From the NCBI GenBank assembly GCA_900539375.1, contig UQBY01000029.1, forward strand, positions 1 to 28,470: a stretch of DNA of 28,470 bases, written 5' to 3'. Below the pieces are notes generated by a model. That model was not told the DNA's origin, made no database searches, and was given only the letters and a program-made list of their open reading frames with translations. Within the stretch, counting starts at the first letter, position 1. Each line of letters opens with the position of its first letter. Both the position numbers and the translations under genes were made by a program. The stretch is from an uncultured Clostridium sp. (GTDB lineage: Bacteria > Bacillota > Clostridia > Clostridiales > Clostridiaceae). Of the stretch, positions 16,700-25,189 are shown one piece after another.

Positions 16700-17914
16700 A
16701 TGCAAACAAAAAATAATAAAATATATAAAATTTCTAAAATTATATATAGTTGTACTATTATTATGTCATTTCTATTTCTTACATCAAGTTTTGTAAATAT
16801 TATTCCTGGTAGGACAAGATATGCAATTAATATTGTTTTTATATTATATACAATTTGTATTTTTTTGTTAAGAAATGAGCATAAGATTAAAAAACAGAAT
16901 GTTTTTTTTGCTTTTTCTAGCTTATTACCATATGTAGTAATATTAATAGTTGTATTAATTAAATCTTTTTTTAGTGATGTTATTACAATTAATATGATTA
17001 TAAATAAGATGGTAATTATAATTTATTGGTGTATTCCTATAATAAGTATGCTTTGTGCTGGCTATTTATTTAAAGAAGATGCAATAGATATTACTTTTTA
17101 TGCTACTATAATAAGTTATTTATTTAGTATATTTCAGTTTTTTATGATTTACAAGATTCAAGGTATTATTCATTTTTTTACTTATGCAACAATGTTAGGA
17201 AGCCCATTAGAACAACATGAATTGGTATTCTCATTAGGATTATTTTTTATTTATTATTTTTTATTTGAAGATAAAAAAGTTAAAAATCATAAGTTTAAAG
17301 TATTTATTTGTGCAATGTTTTTATTTATGGGCTTTAAAAGAATTGAACTGGTTTCAATAATAATAGTCTCTATATTATATAAGTTTGTTTTACAAGGTAA
17401 TAATTTTAAGATTAAAGTAAATATTATTTCAATTATAATTTTATGCATTTGCATTATATATATATCATTTATTAAATCTGGTGGATTAGATACATTTGCT
17501 CAAAAGTATAATATTGATTTTATGTCAAGATTAACAGCGTATGATTATTTTAATAAAGATTATTGTTTAAATTTATTTTATCAGGGTAAGGGATTAGGGT
17601 ATGTTTCATATACATTAGAGAATGTAGGAAGTTTACTGTTTGGAATAGGGGACTTACATAATGATATATTGAAGTATTATATAGAAATGGGTTGTATAGG
17701 TTGGATTTTATTTTTTATGAATTTTATATTACTACAAACTAAAAGAATCTTGAAAAAAATTAATATACAAATTGCAAGATTATACTTTACATTAACTCTA
17801 TTTACAATGATTATTATTGTAACTGATAATGTATTAAGATATTTGCAGTATATGTTAGTTTTCTTTTTGATTCCATATATATGTTCTTTTAAGTTAAGAG
17901 GAGGAAAAGAGTAA
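16700..17914 (+). CDS. wzy: Wzy-type O-antigen/capsule polymerase
   Basis: 404 aa with about 11-12 hydrophobic segments and a central soluble stretch (around residues 255-315) containing the YNIDFMSRLTAYDYF and GKGLGYVSYTL parts. The signature GIGDLHNDILKYYIEMGCIG fits the LHN...E-x-G-x-x-G block of Wzy_C/O-antigen polymerases, and GFKRIELV carries the Arg typical of a polymerase loop. It would link the operon 2 repeat units outside the membrane under the control of the Wzz/CapA protein encoded five genes upstream in the same operon. The start is ATG 16700 with AAAGGA at 16688-16693. Confidence 0.87.
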   Translation: MQTKNNKIYKISKIIYSCTIIMSFLFLTSSFVNIIPGRTRYAINIVFILYTICIFLLRNEHKIKKQNVFFAFSSLLPYVVILIVVLIKSFFSDVITINMIINKMVIIIYWCIPIISMLCAGYLFKEDAIDITFYATIISYLFSIFQFFMIYKIQGIIHFFTYATMLGSPLEQHELVFSLGLFFIYYFLFEDKKVKNHKFKVFICAMFLFMGFKRIELVSIIIVSILYKFVLQGNNFKIKVNIISIIILCICIIYISFIKSGGLDTFAQKYNIDFMSRLTAYDYFNKDYCLNLFYQGKGLGYVSYTLENVGSLLFGIGDLHNDILKYYIEMGCIGWILFFMNFILLQTKRILKKINIQIARLYFTLTLFTMIIIVTDNVLRYLQYMLVFFLIPYICSFKLRGGKE

Positions 17915-17915
17915 T

Positions 17916-18932
17916 ATGAAGTTAAGTGTTATTGTTCCAGTTTATAATGGAGAAAAGTATATTAATAGATGTATTGAATCTATATTAAAAAATAAATCTA
18001 AGGAATATGAAATTATAGTTGTGGATGATGGTTCAAAAGATAATTCACTAAGAATTTTAAAAAACTTTAAAGATATAAGAATTAAAGTTTTTCATCAAAG
18101 TAATAAAGGAGTAAGTGTTGCTAGAAATTATGGAATTAGTCTTGCAAATGGAAAGTTTATTTTATTTGTTGATTGTGATGATTGGCTTGAAGATGGAGCT
18201 ATAGATTTAATAATTAGTAATCTTAGTGATGAATTAGACTTATACATTTATAGTAATTATTGGGCTAATTCGGATAAAAAGTATAGTATGAAAGCAACAA
18301 GAATATTTAAGGAATATTTTGACTTTAGCAGTAAAAAAGAGAAGTTATATTCTAAATTGTTATCAACAGATGAATTAAATGTACCATGGGGTAAAGTATA
18401 CAAAAAAGAGATAATTGATAATAATAAAGTTGTATTTCCAAATGGCGTATCTATAGGAGAGGATTTGAAATTTAATTTAGAATATTTTCGATATGTAGAA
18501 ACATGGAAATATCTATATATTCCAATTTATTATTATAACGAAACAGAAAATAGTGCAACTAAAAAATTTAATATAAAAAGGTTTGAACAATTTATTGTTA
18601 CTTATAAAGAACGAATAAAGTATTTATATATTTATTTTGATAAAGATTTAATAATAAAAGAGGAAAAAGAAAAAATCTATAATCATTATTTCCTTACATT
18701 TTATCAATTAATATCTGATGCATATAATTTTGGATGTCCAAAACAATTGATAATTAATATTATAAATAATAAATATATTAAAGAAATAATTAATAATAGT
18801 ACAATTGGAGAAATAAGAAAACATATTATAAATAATTATTTATTTATTATTTTTAAAATTGATAAAATTAAAAGAAATATGAAGTTATGTATAAAGGGAG
18901 TTATAGGTTGTGTAAGAAGAAGGAGGATATAA
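17916..18932 (+). CDS. Glycosyltransferase family 2
   Basis: 338 aa, a single base after the polymerase stop, with GGAGG inside the polymerase gene's end as ribosome binding site. GT-A motifs in order: LSVIVPVYNGEKYINRCI, VDDGSKDNS, NKGVSVARNYGI, metal-binding D86-C87-D88-D89 followed by W, then VPWGKVYKKEI and GEDLKFNLEYF. The C-terminal third (about residues 225-338) is rich in lysine, isoleucine and asparagine, with no recognised domain. It acts in operon 2 repeat-unit assembly; sugar unknown. Confidence 0.88.
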   Translation: MKLSVIVPVYNGEKYINRCIESILKNKSKEYEIIVVDDGSKDNSLRILKNFKDIRIKVFHQSNKGVSVARNYGISLANGKFILFVDCDDWLEDGAIDLIISNLSDELDLYIYSNYWANSDKKYSMKATRIFKEYFDFSSKKEKLYSKLLSTDELNVPWGKVYKKEIIDNNKVVFPNGVSIGEDLKFNLEYFRYVETWKYLYIPIYYYNETENSATKKFNIKRFEQFIVTYKERIKYLYIYFDKDLIIKEEKEKIYNHYFLTFYQLISDAYNFGCPKQLIINIINNKYIKEIINNSTIGEIRKHIINNYLFIIFKIDKIKRNMKLCIKGVIGCVRRRRI

Positions 18933-20024
18933 ATGAAAGTTGGTATTATTACTTTTCATAGAGCAATTAATTATGGAGCAGTTTTACAAACTTATGCATT
19001 AAATTATGCAATTAAAGAATTAGGAGCTAAATGTAATGTTATTGATTATAGATGTCCTAAAATAGAACAAGATAGAAAAATAATAAAGAAAGGATTATCC
19101 ATTAAAGAAATGTTTGTATTGTTTTTACAATCATACATAAATATAAGGAAATATAAAAAGTTTGATAAGTTTATAGAAAAAAACATTTCTATAACTAATA
19201 GAAAGTTCTATAATAAGAGTGATTTATTAGAATTAAATAAAGAATATGATGAGTTTATTTCAGGGAGTGATCAAGTTTGGAGTATTATTTGTACTGATTT
19301 TGATAAAAATTATTTCCTTGATTTTGTAGAAGAAAATAATAAGAAGAATTCATATGCAGCTAGCTTTGGGTTTGAGAAAATACCAGATGAATATGCTAAT
19401 GAATATAAGCATTTACTTGAAAAGTTTAATAATATTTCAGTAAGAGAAAAACAAGGAATTAGAATCGTAGAAGAATTACTAAACAGAAGTGCTGAAATAT
19501 CATTAGATCCTACTTTTTTACTAAATAAAACAGAATGGAGTAAGATTGCAAAAGAAGTAAGTATAAAGAATAAATATGTACTATTATACCTTATGGAAGT
19601 TAACAGAGATATTATTAAATTTGCTGAAAATTTCGCAGCTAGTAAAAATTATGAATTAGTATATATAAATAGTGGAGGAATAAGAAATAGAATTAATGCA
19701 AAATATATAAGAACTGCAGGACCAGATGAATATTTAGGACTTTTCAAAAATGCTGAATACATAATAACCAATTCTTTCCATGGAGTAGCTTTTTCTATTA
19801 ATTTCAATAAAAATTTTTATGTTAGTCTTCAAAAAGCAAAAAATGCAGCTAATTCTAGATTAGATAATATTTTAGATATTCTTAATTTAAAAGATAGATT
19901 AATTAATTTAAAAGAAGTAGAAATAAGTGAAAAAGCAATTAATTATGAAGAAGTAAATAACAAGATAGCAGAGAATAGAGAAAAATCATTAAATTACTTA
20001 AGAAACATTATTACAAATAAATAA
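18933..20024 (+). CDS. Polysaccharide pyruvyl transferase family protein (first of two)
   Basis: 363 aa, the usual size for PF04230 proteins. The N-terminus has TFHRAINYGAVLQTYAL, the family's opening motif (N-Y-G-A-x-L-Q); then EYDEFISGSDQVWS, SAEISLDPTFLL and ITNSFHGVAFSI, which carries the conserved C-terminal histidine. Characterised members transfer pyruvate from phosphoenolpyruvate to a sugar, forming a cyclic ketal (CsaB, WcaK-type). It starts on the base after the preceding stop with AAGGAGGA at 18920-18927. It forms a block with a second pyruvyl transferase and two Fe-S proteins, so it probably modifies the operon 2 polymer. PF04230 also includes proteins of unproven activity. Confidence 0.87.
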   Translation: MKVGIITFHRAINYGAVLQTYALNYAIKELGAKCNVIDYRCPKIEQDRKIIKKGLSIKEMFVLFLQSYINIRKYKKFDKFIEKNISITNRKFYNKSDLLELNKEYDEFISGSDQVWSIICTDFDKNYFLDFVEENNKKNSYAASFGFEKIPDEYANEYKHLLEKFNNISVREKQGIRIVEELLNRSAEISLDPTFLLNKTEWSKIAKEVSIKNKYVLLYLMEVNRDIIKFAENFAASKNYELVYINSGGIRNRINAKYIRTAGPDEYLGLFKNAEYIITNSFHGVAFSINFNKNFYVSLQKAKNAANSRLDNILDILNLKDRLINLKEVEISEKAINYEEVNNKIAENREKSLNYLRNIITNK

Positions 20025-20037
20025 TAAGGAGAGAAAA

Positions 20038-21240
20038 ATGAAAAAAAAGATTTTAATTGTATTATGTTCAGTGAAATATAATAGAGGTTCAGAAGCTTTA
20101 GTTAGAGGTTTTTCTGAAATTTGTAAAAATACATATAAAGATTCAGAAATATATTTATCATCTGCTGAATTGGATTTCGAAAAAACTGTTGTAATCCCCA
20201 ATATATATAAAAATATAAATAAATATTCTTATAATACTGAGAAATCAATAAAAAGATATTTTATAGGTATTATTGACAAGGTATTTAAACTTAAAAGATT
20301 AGCTCAAAAAATGAGGTATAAGAAGTTTTTAAATGTATGTAAAGAGATGGATTTAATAGTTGTTATTGGAGCTGATAACTATGATAAATCATATGGCATG
20401 TTTAGTTTTATGCATGAAACTAATAAAATGATAAAAGAAAATAGTAATGCAAAATTGTTAATGTATGATTGTTCCTTAGAAGAAAATGATATTGATGATA
20501 ATATAATTAGTGATTTTGCCATGTTTGATGGAGTTACAGCTAGAGAATCTATAACTTATAATAATTTTAGGAAAAAACTAAAAAATAAAGTTCTAGGATA
20601 TTATCCTGATCCAGCTTTTTTATTAAAACCTGAAGAATATAAATTGCCTATTGGATGGAAAAAAAACAATATGGTTGGCATTAATGTTAGTTCATTAATT
20701 ACTAATGATATATATGGAACAGGATATGATTTAGTAATGAATTCTTATTATGAATTAATAGAAAATATTTTAAATAAAACTGATATGAATATAGTATTAG
20801 TACCACATGTAATGAATAATGCAGATTTATCTGTTTTAAAAAAGCTATATTTAAAATATGAGAATTCAGGAAGAGTTATATTAATAGATAATGAATTATT
20901 AAATGCTGCACAACTAAAATATATTATTTCAAGGTGTAGATTTTATATTGGAGCAAGAACACATTCTACTATAGCTGCTTATTCTTCTTGTGTTCCAACA
21001 TTAGTTTTAGGATATTCTATAAAATCAATAGGAATAGCACGTGATATATTTGGAAGAGAAGATAATTATGTCATTTCAGTTTCTAAAGTAAAAGATAAGT
21101 ATGAATTATCAAATGCATTTAAATGGATAATGAAAAATGAAGACGCAATTAGAGAGCATTTAGAAGAGTATATGCCAATGTATGTTAATAAAGCTATGAA
21201 TACAAAAGAAATGATAATAGGAATGTTAGGTGAAAAGTAA
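20038..21240 (+). CDS. Polysaccharide pyruvyl transferase family protein (second, divergent)
   Basis: 400 aa. It has the same fold signature as its neighbour but belongs to a different subgroup: N-terminal SVKYNRGSEALVRGF (N-R-G-S-E-A-L), VVIGADNYDKSYG in the middle, YPDPAFLL, then YIGARTHSTIAAYSSCVPTL with the conserved Arg/His of the PF04230 active region. This subgroup is frequent next to FrhB-like Fe-S proteins in Gram-positive and Bacteroides polysaccharide loci. The predicted reaction is pyruvyl transfer from phosphoenolpyruvate, but for this subgroup the substrate is unproven. The start is ATG 20038 with AAGGAGAG upstream; the stop TAA shares a base with the next ATG (TAATG). Confidence 0.85.
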   Translation: MKKKILIVLCSVKYNRGSEALVRGFSEICKNTYKDSEIYLSSAELDFEKTVVIPNIYKNINKYSYNTEKSIKRYFIGIIDKVFKLKRLAQKMRYKKFLNVCKEMDLIVVIGADNYDKSYGMFSFMHETNKMIKENSNAKLLMYDCSLEENDIDDNIISDFAMFDGVTARESITYNNFRKKLKNKVLGYYPDPAFLLKPEEYKLPIGWKKNNMVGINVSSLITNDIYGTGYDLVMNSYYELIENILNKTDMNIVLVPHVMNNADLSVLKKLYLKYENSGRVILIDNELLNAAQLKYIISRCRFYIGARTHSTIAAYSSCVPTLVLGYSIKSIGIARDIFGREDNYVISVSKVKDKYELSNAFKWIMKNEDAIREHLEEYMPMYVNKAMNTKEMIIGMLGEK

Positions 21241-22421
21241 TGATAGAAGTGTTGGAAAAAGATAAATGTTGTGGATGCCAAGCATGTGTTAATGTTTGTC
21301 CTAAAGAATGTATTACAATGAAATATGATGAAGAAGGATATATTTATCCTATAATAGATACTGAAAAATGTATTAAGTGTAATTTATGTAAAAAAGTATG
21401 TCATTTAATAAATAAAAATGCAATAAAAAAATCATTTATTGAAAACAATAAGTTCTATGCAGCATATAATAAAGATTATAAAATCATGGAAAATAGCTCT
21501 TCTGGTGGGATATTTTGGCTATTAGTAAAGAGTATTATTAATGCGAATGGAATTGTTTATGGAGCAGAACAAACTTCAATTTTTTCAGTAAAACATAAAA
21601 GAGCAGAAACTTTAGATGAGTGTGTTCCCTTCAGAGGATCTAAATATTTGCAAAGTAATATTAATAAATCATATAAAATGGTTAAAGAAGATTTGTTAAA
21701 TAATAAAAAGGTACTTTTTTCAGGAACTCCATGTCAAGTAGCAGGGTTATATTCTTACCTAGGTAAAGAGTATGAAAATTTATATACTTGTGATGTTGTA
21801 TGTCATGGTGTACCATCAATGAGAGTATTTAAAAAATATATTAAAGAGTTAGAAGAAAGTAAAAAGAAAAAAGTTACCAATATTATTTGGAGAGATAAAT
21901 CTCAAGGCTGGGGACCTAATAGGATATGTATATATTTTGATGATGGTGAAAAATTAATACAAACATCACAAGATAATATGTTTCAACTTGGATTTTTAGA
22001 TAATGTTTATTTAAGACCTTCATGTTATAAGTGTAAATATGCTAAGCTACCAAGAATTTCTGATATATCCTTAGCAGATTTTTGGGGTTATGAAGGTGAA
22101 TTGAAAAATGCAAATAATAATAGAGGATTATCTATTGTTATATTATGTTCTGAGAAAGGAATAGAGATTTTTAATTCTATTTGTAAAAATATAAATTATC
22201 ATGAAGTTTGTGAAGAGTATGTAAAAAGTAAGAGTAGACATGTATACACACATCCTTTGGAAAATTATGACAGAGAAAACTTTTTTAAAGATTTTAATAA
22301 ATGCTCATTTCATGAATTAACAGAAAAATATATAAAAGCTAGCACATTAAAAGGGAAATTAATAAAAAAAATAAGAAAAAGTAAGGAGAAGTTTTTTAGA
22401 AGGTTTATCAAGGAGAATTAA
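21240..22421 (+). CDS. F420-hydrogenase-beta (FrhB)-like Fe-S protein, first copy
   Basis: 393 aa. An N-terminal bacterial ferredoxin region binds two 4Fe-4S clusters: C10-x2-C13-x2-C16-x3-C20-P and C44-x2-C47-x2-C50-x3-C54, the second lacking the usual Pro (His instead). It is followed by the FrhB/FdhB N- and C-terminal domains (PF04422/PF04432): NSSSGGIFWLL, GSKYLQS, VLFSGTPCQVAGL, CDVVCHGVPS, then C-x2-C in RPSCYKCKYA and DISLADFWG. The family couples Fe-S clusters to a flavin in F420 and related enzymes. The polysaccharide-locus members have no established reaction. Translation is coupled to the upstream pyruvyl transferase (TAATG). It is probably a cytoplasmic redox enzyme acting on a sugar or pyruvylated intermediate. 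Confidence 0.88.
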   Translation: MIEVLEKDKCCGCQACVNVCPKECITMKYDEEGYIYPIIDTEKCIKCNLCKKVCHLINKNAIKKSFIENNKFYAAYNKDYKIMENSSSGGIFWLLVKSIINANGIVYGAEQTSIFSVKHKRAETLDECVPFRGSKYLQSNINKSYKMVKEDLLNNKKVLFSGTPCQVAGLYSYLGKEYENLYTCDVVCHGVPSMRVFKKYIKELEESKKKKVTNIIWRDKSQGWGPNRICIYFDDGEKLIQTSQDNMFQLGFLDNVYLRPSCYKCKYAKLPRISDISLADFWGYEGELKNANNNRGLSIVILCSEKGIEIFNSICKNINYHEVCEEYVKSKSRHVYTHPLENYDRENFFKDFNKCSFHELTEKYIKASTLKGKLIKKIRKSKEKFFRRFIKEN

Positions 22422-22422
22422 T

Positions 22423-23571
22423 ATGAATAACATAATAGGTCATGAAAAGAAAGATTGTTGTGGATGTACAGCTTGTATGAATATTTGTCCTAAAAATGCA
22501 ATTATAATGGAGAAAGATAGTGAAGGATTTTATTATCCATCAATTGATATTGAAAAGTGTATTCAGTGTGGTTTATGTAAAAAGGTATGTCCTATTAGGT
22601 TTAGAGATGAAAACCTAATTAATAATATGAGTAAAAAGATATATGCTGCAAAGAATAATGATCCTAATATAGTATTAAGTAGTTCATCTGGAGGAATGTT
22701 TGGAGTTTTAGTGAAATTTGTTATTAATCATGGAGGTATTGTTTTCGGTGCACAATATGATGAAAACTTTAATGTGATACATTCTTATTCAGAAACAATT
22801 AAGGAGTGTAAAAAATATTCAAGATCTAAATATGTTCAAAGTGATTTGAATAGGTGTTATTCTGAAGTGAAGGAAAAGCTTGATAATAATATTTTGGTAT
22901 TATTTACAGGAACTCCTTGTCAAGTACAAGGATTAAAGCTGTATTTGAGAAAAGATTATAATAATTTAATTACATGCGATATAGTTTGTCATGGTGTTCC
23001 AAGTCCTAAGGTATTTAGAGATTATCTTAATTTCTTATGTGACAAATATAAGAGCCAAATAGTTGACATTAATATGAAATTTAAGAAATATGGATGGGAA
23101 AAACCTGTTATTAAAATAGAGTTTGATAATGGTAGAAAAATAATTAATACTAAAGAAACTAGATTATGGACAGAAATATTCTTTGAACATTATGCTACTC
23201 GACTATGTTGTCATGATTGTAGATTTGCTAATTTTAACAGACCAGGAGATATTACAATAGGTGATTTCTGGGGGATACATGATTCACATCCTAATTTTTA
23301 TGATTATAATGGAGTTTCATTATTATTAATTAATAATAAAAAAGGAAATATGATTTTCAATAAAATTAAAGATCAAATTACTTATATTGAAAGTTGTGAA
23401 GAAAAAGCTATTCAACCTAATTTAAAAGAACCATCAAAGCCTTCAGATAGAAGAGATGAATTTTGGAATGATTATAGTAAAGTAGATTTTAAGAAAATAG
23501 CTTATAAGTACTTAGATTACAATATTATTTCAATAATTAAAAGTAGAATAAAGGAAGTATTGGAGAAGTAG
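22423..23571 (+). CDS. F420-hydrogenase-beta (FrhB)-like Fe-S protein, second copy
   Basis: 382 aa, a paralogue of the preceding gene with the same domain order. Both Fe-S motifs are complete: C12-x2-C15-x2-C18-x3-C22-P and C46-x2-C49-x2-C52-x3-C56-P. Then come SSSGGMFGVLV, SKYVQSDLN, VLFTGTPCQVQGL, CDIVCHGVPSPKVF, the CCHDCRFANFNRPGD cysteine segment and ITIGDFWG. It begins one base after the previous stop, with AAGGAGA inside the end of that gene. The divergence is large enough that the two are likely specialised rather than a fresh duplication. No F420 synthesis genes are in the window and F420 is not expected in Clostridium, so a flavin or ferredoxin partner is more likely. Confidence 0.88.
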   Translation: MNNIIGHEKKDCCGCTACMNICPKNAIIMEKDSEGFYYPSIDIEKCIQCGLCKKVCPIRFRDENLINNMSKKIYAAKNNDPNIVLSSSSGGMFGVLVKFVINHGGIVFGAQYDENFNVIHSYSETIKECKKYSRSKYVQSDLNRCYSEVKEKLDNNILVLFTGTPCQVQGLKLYLRKDYNNLITCDIVCHGVPSPKVFRDYLNFLCDKYKSQIVDINMKFKKYGWEKPVIKIEFDNGRKIINTKETRLWTEIFFEHYATRLCCHDCRFANFNRPGDITIGDFWGIHDSHPNFYDYNGVSLLLINNKKGNMIFNKIKDQITYIESCEEKAIQPNLKEPSKPSDRRDEFWNDYSKVDFKKIAYKYLDYNIISIIKSRIKEVLEK

Positions 23572-23589
23572 AATAAGGGGGAGAATTTT

Positions 23590-24951
23590 TTGTTTGGAAA
23601 TATAAAAGGAAAACTTAAGATATCTCAAGGAAAAAAGAATGTTGCAAAATTATCATTTGGTACTTTAATGGGACAAGGAATATCATTTGTTACCTTACCC
23701 ATTTTTACAAGAATATATGGCGCTGAGGTAATAGGAATATGGACAGTTTTACAATCTATTGCAATAATTATAAATTCATTTTCTGATCTAGGGTTTACTA
23801 ATGCATTAATGGTTGAGAAAGATGAAGATAAAATATTATGTATATATAAAGTTGTTTCAAGTATAGTATTTATAGTAGCATTACTTTCAGGCTTTGTCTT
23901 ACTTATTTATTATTCAAATTTTAATAAAAAGGGAGTAAGTTCATGGTTTATAGGTGTTTTTATTTTTGTTGCTGTCTTTACATTACAACAAATTCAAATA
24001 TGCTATACATGGCTTAATAGAAATGGTAAATACCAAACATTGATGAAAAATCCAATAATTAACAATGTTACTTTTGGAGTTATAGGTATTACTTTAGGTT
24101 TAATAGGATATAAATCATATGGATACTATATTGGATGGATATTAGGTCAATTTTTAACACTTATTCATATGAAAAAGCAATTACCAAATGAGCTTTTTAC
24201 TTTTAATATTGAAGATTATAAATATGTTTTTTCTAAATATATAAAGTTTTTAAAATATCAAATGCCAACAAATATTATTTCCAATTTTAAAAATCAATTA
24301 CCTATTTTATGTATTAGTGGATTTTATGGCTCTAAGATTTTAGGATACTATTCAATATCTGTAAAAATATTATATATCCCAATTACATTATTAGCATCAG
24401 CAGTAGGAAGAGTATTCTTTCAGAAGACCTCAGAAATGAAACGTTTAGGTCAAAATATAGGTAATTATGTATATAAAAATTTATCGGATGCTATGAAAAT
24501 TGGAGCTTTACCAATGATTGGAATAATGTCAGCCGGAGATATTATTATAACTGTATTTTTTGGGGAGTTATGGAAACCTGCAGGGATAATTATTAGAATA
24601 CTAGCGTTGCAAAATTTCTTTATGTTTTTAATGATGACAGTTCAGGGGTTATCTATAACACTTGATAAACAAAACTATGCGATGGTTTCATCAGTAGCTC
24701 AATCAATAGGATATATTTTTGGATTATTTATTGGTAAGTATGTATTTAATAGTATATATATTGGTGTTGCAATTATGGGATTACTTTTTGTTATTATTAA
24801 TATAATTTACTTCAGTATGATGTTTAAGGTTATGGAGATTAGCCCTAAAAAATATTTGTTCAATGTTTTATCATATATTTTAATAATGTTTGCTGGAACT
24901 ATGATAATTAGAGCGATTTTATTGTTTGTAGGATTAGTTACATCAATATAA
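23590..24951 (+). CDS. wzx: Wzx-type oligosaccharide flippase, operon 2
   Basis: 453 aa with about 12 membrane helices. The N-terminus (NVAKLSFGTLMGQGISFVTL, then PIFTRIYGAEVIGIWTVLQS) is typical of the Wzx/polysaccharide-biosynthesis (MOP) family. It is shorter than, and only distantly similar to, the operon 1 flippase (513 aa), consistent with export of a different repeat unit. It starts with TTG 23590 behind a strong AAGGGGGAGA (23575-23584). Last gene of operon 2; no terminator of its own directly follows, and the nearest hairpin with a T tract is at 25060-25089. Confidence 0.9.
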   Translation: MFGNIKGKLKISQGKKNVAKLSFGTLMGQGISFVTLPIFTRIYGAEVIGIWTVLQSIAIIINSFSDLGFTNALMVEKDEDKILCIYKVVSSIVFIVALLSGFVLLIYYSNFNKKGVSSWFIGVFIFVAVFTLQQIQICYTWLNRNGKYQTLMKNPIINNVTFGVIGITLGLIGYKSYGYYIGWILGQFLTLIHMKKQLPNELFTFNIEDYKYVFSKYIKFLKYQMPTNIISNFKNQLPILCISGFYGSKILGYYSISVKILYIPITLLASAVGRVFFQKTSEMKRLGQNIGNYVYKNLSDAMKIGALPMIGIMSAGDIIITVFFGELWKPAGIIIRILALQNFFMFLMMTVQGLSITLDKQNYAMVSSVAQSIGYIFGLFIGKYVFNSIYIGVAIMGLLFVIINIIYFSMMFKVMEISPKKYLFNVLSYILIMFAGTMIIRAILLFVGLVTSI

Positions 24952-24982
24952 TTAAAAGTGAATTAAAAAAAATGGTAATCTA

Positions 24983-25043
24983 TAGTAGCAAGCGATAGAG
25001 CCAAGCCCTCTCGCTAGGACCCTAAGTGTTCAGAAAATTACTA
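24983..25043. other. GC-rich hairpin region, unknown function
   Basis: AGCG-AT-AGAG (24991-25000) pairs with CTCT-CGCT (25008-25015) around a CCAAGCC loop, with an AT bulge. TAGTA at 24983-24987 can pair with TACTA at 25039-25043 as an outer stem. The core is far richer in G and C than its surroundings, which is common for structured RNA in AT-rich genomes. There is no T tract after the inner stem, no open reading frame through it, and I do not recognise a known RNA family. Confidence 0.45.
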
Positions 25044-25059
25044 GTGACAAGCATTATAT

Positions 25060-25089
25060 AAGCTATGTTTGAAAAAGCATGGCTTTTTA
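25060..25089 (+). terminator. Terminator-like hairpin upstream of the first AAA/nuclease gene
   Basis: AAGCTATG (25060-25067) pairs with CATGGCTT (25078-25085) over a 10-nt loop, with one G-U pair, and runs into TTTTT. It could end operon 2 transcripts. The same structure with compensating changes lies after the first AAA/nuclease gene. It sits about 45 bp upstream of the -35 box, so it is not in the leader of the downstream transcript. Confidence 0.6.
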
Positions 25090-25129
25090 TTTTGAAAAGA
25101 ACTATTTTCAGAAAATTTCAAAAATGTAT

Positions 25130-25158
25130 TTTACATAAAGGAAATAATAATATATAAT
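25130..25158 (+). promoter_or_regulatory. Promoter of the first AAA/nuclease unit
   Basis: TTTACA (25130-25135), a 17-bp spacer and TATAAT (25153-25158). The same arrangement, with the same spacer length, is repeated at 26922-26950, which supports both calls. Predicted start near 25165. Confidence 0.8.
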
Positions 25159-25189
25159 TGAAGTGAAAAAATAAATAGGAGAATGTAAT

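Larger units (their letters stand above)
25023..25158 (+). repeat. Direct repeat, control-region copy 1
   Basis: From TAAGTGTTCAGAAAATTA through the hairpin and promoter to TATAAT, this stretch aligns with 26816-26950 at high similarity with only one- to two-base indels. Shared blocks include the AGAAAATTA start, AAGCAT-ATATAAGCT, GGCTTTT, TTTTGAAAA, TATTTTCAGAAAATT and TATTTTACATAAA. Confidence 0.85.
24952..25189. other. Non-coding junction between operon 2 and the AAA/nuclease genes
   Basis: This gap between the flippase and the leader ORF holds, in order, an A-rich start with no terminator (24952-24972), a relatively GC-rich hairpin region (24983-25043), a terminator-like hairpin (25060-25089), and a promoter (25130-25158). 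From about 25023 onward the sequence is homologous to the gap after the first AAA/nuclease gene (from 26816), so the boundary between operon 2 and the repeated unit probably lies near 25020. Confidence 0.6.
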
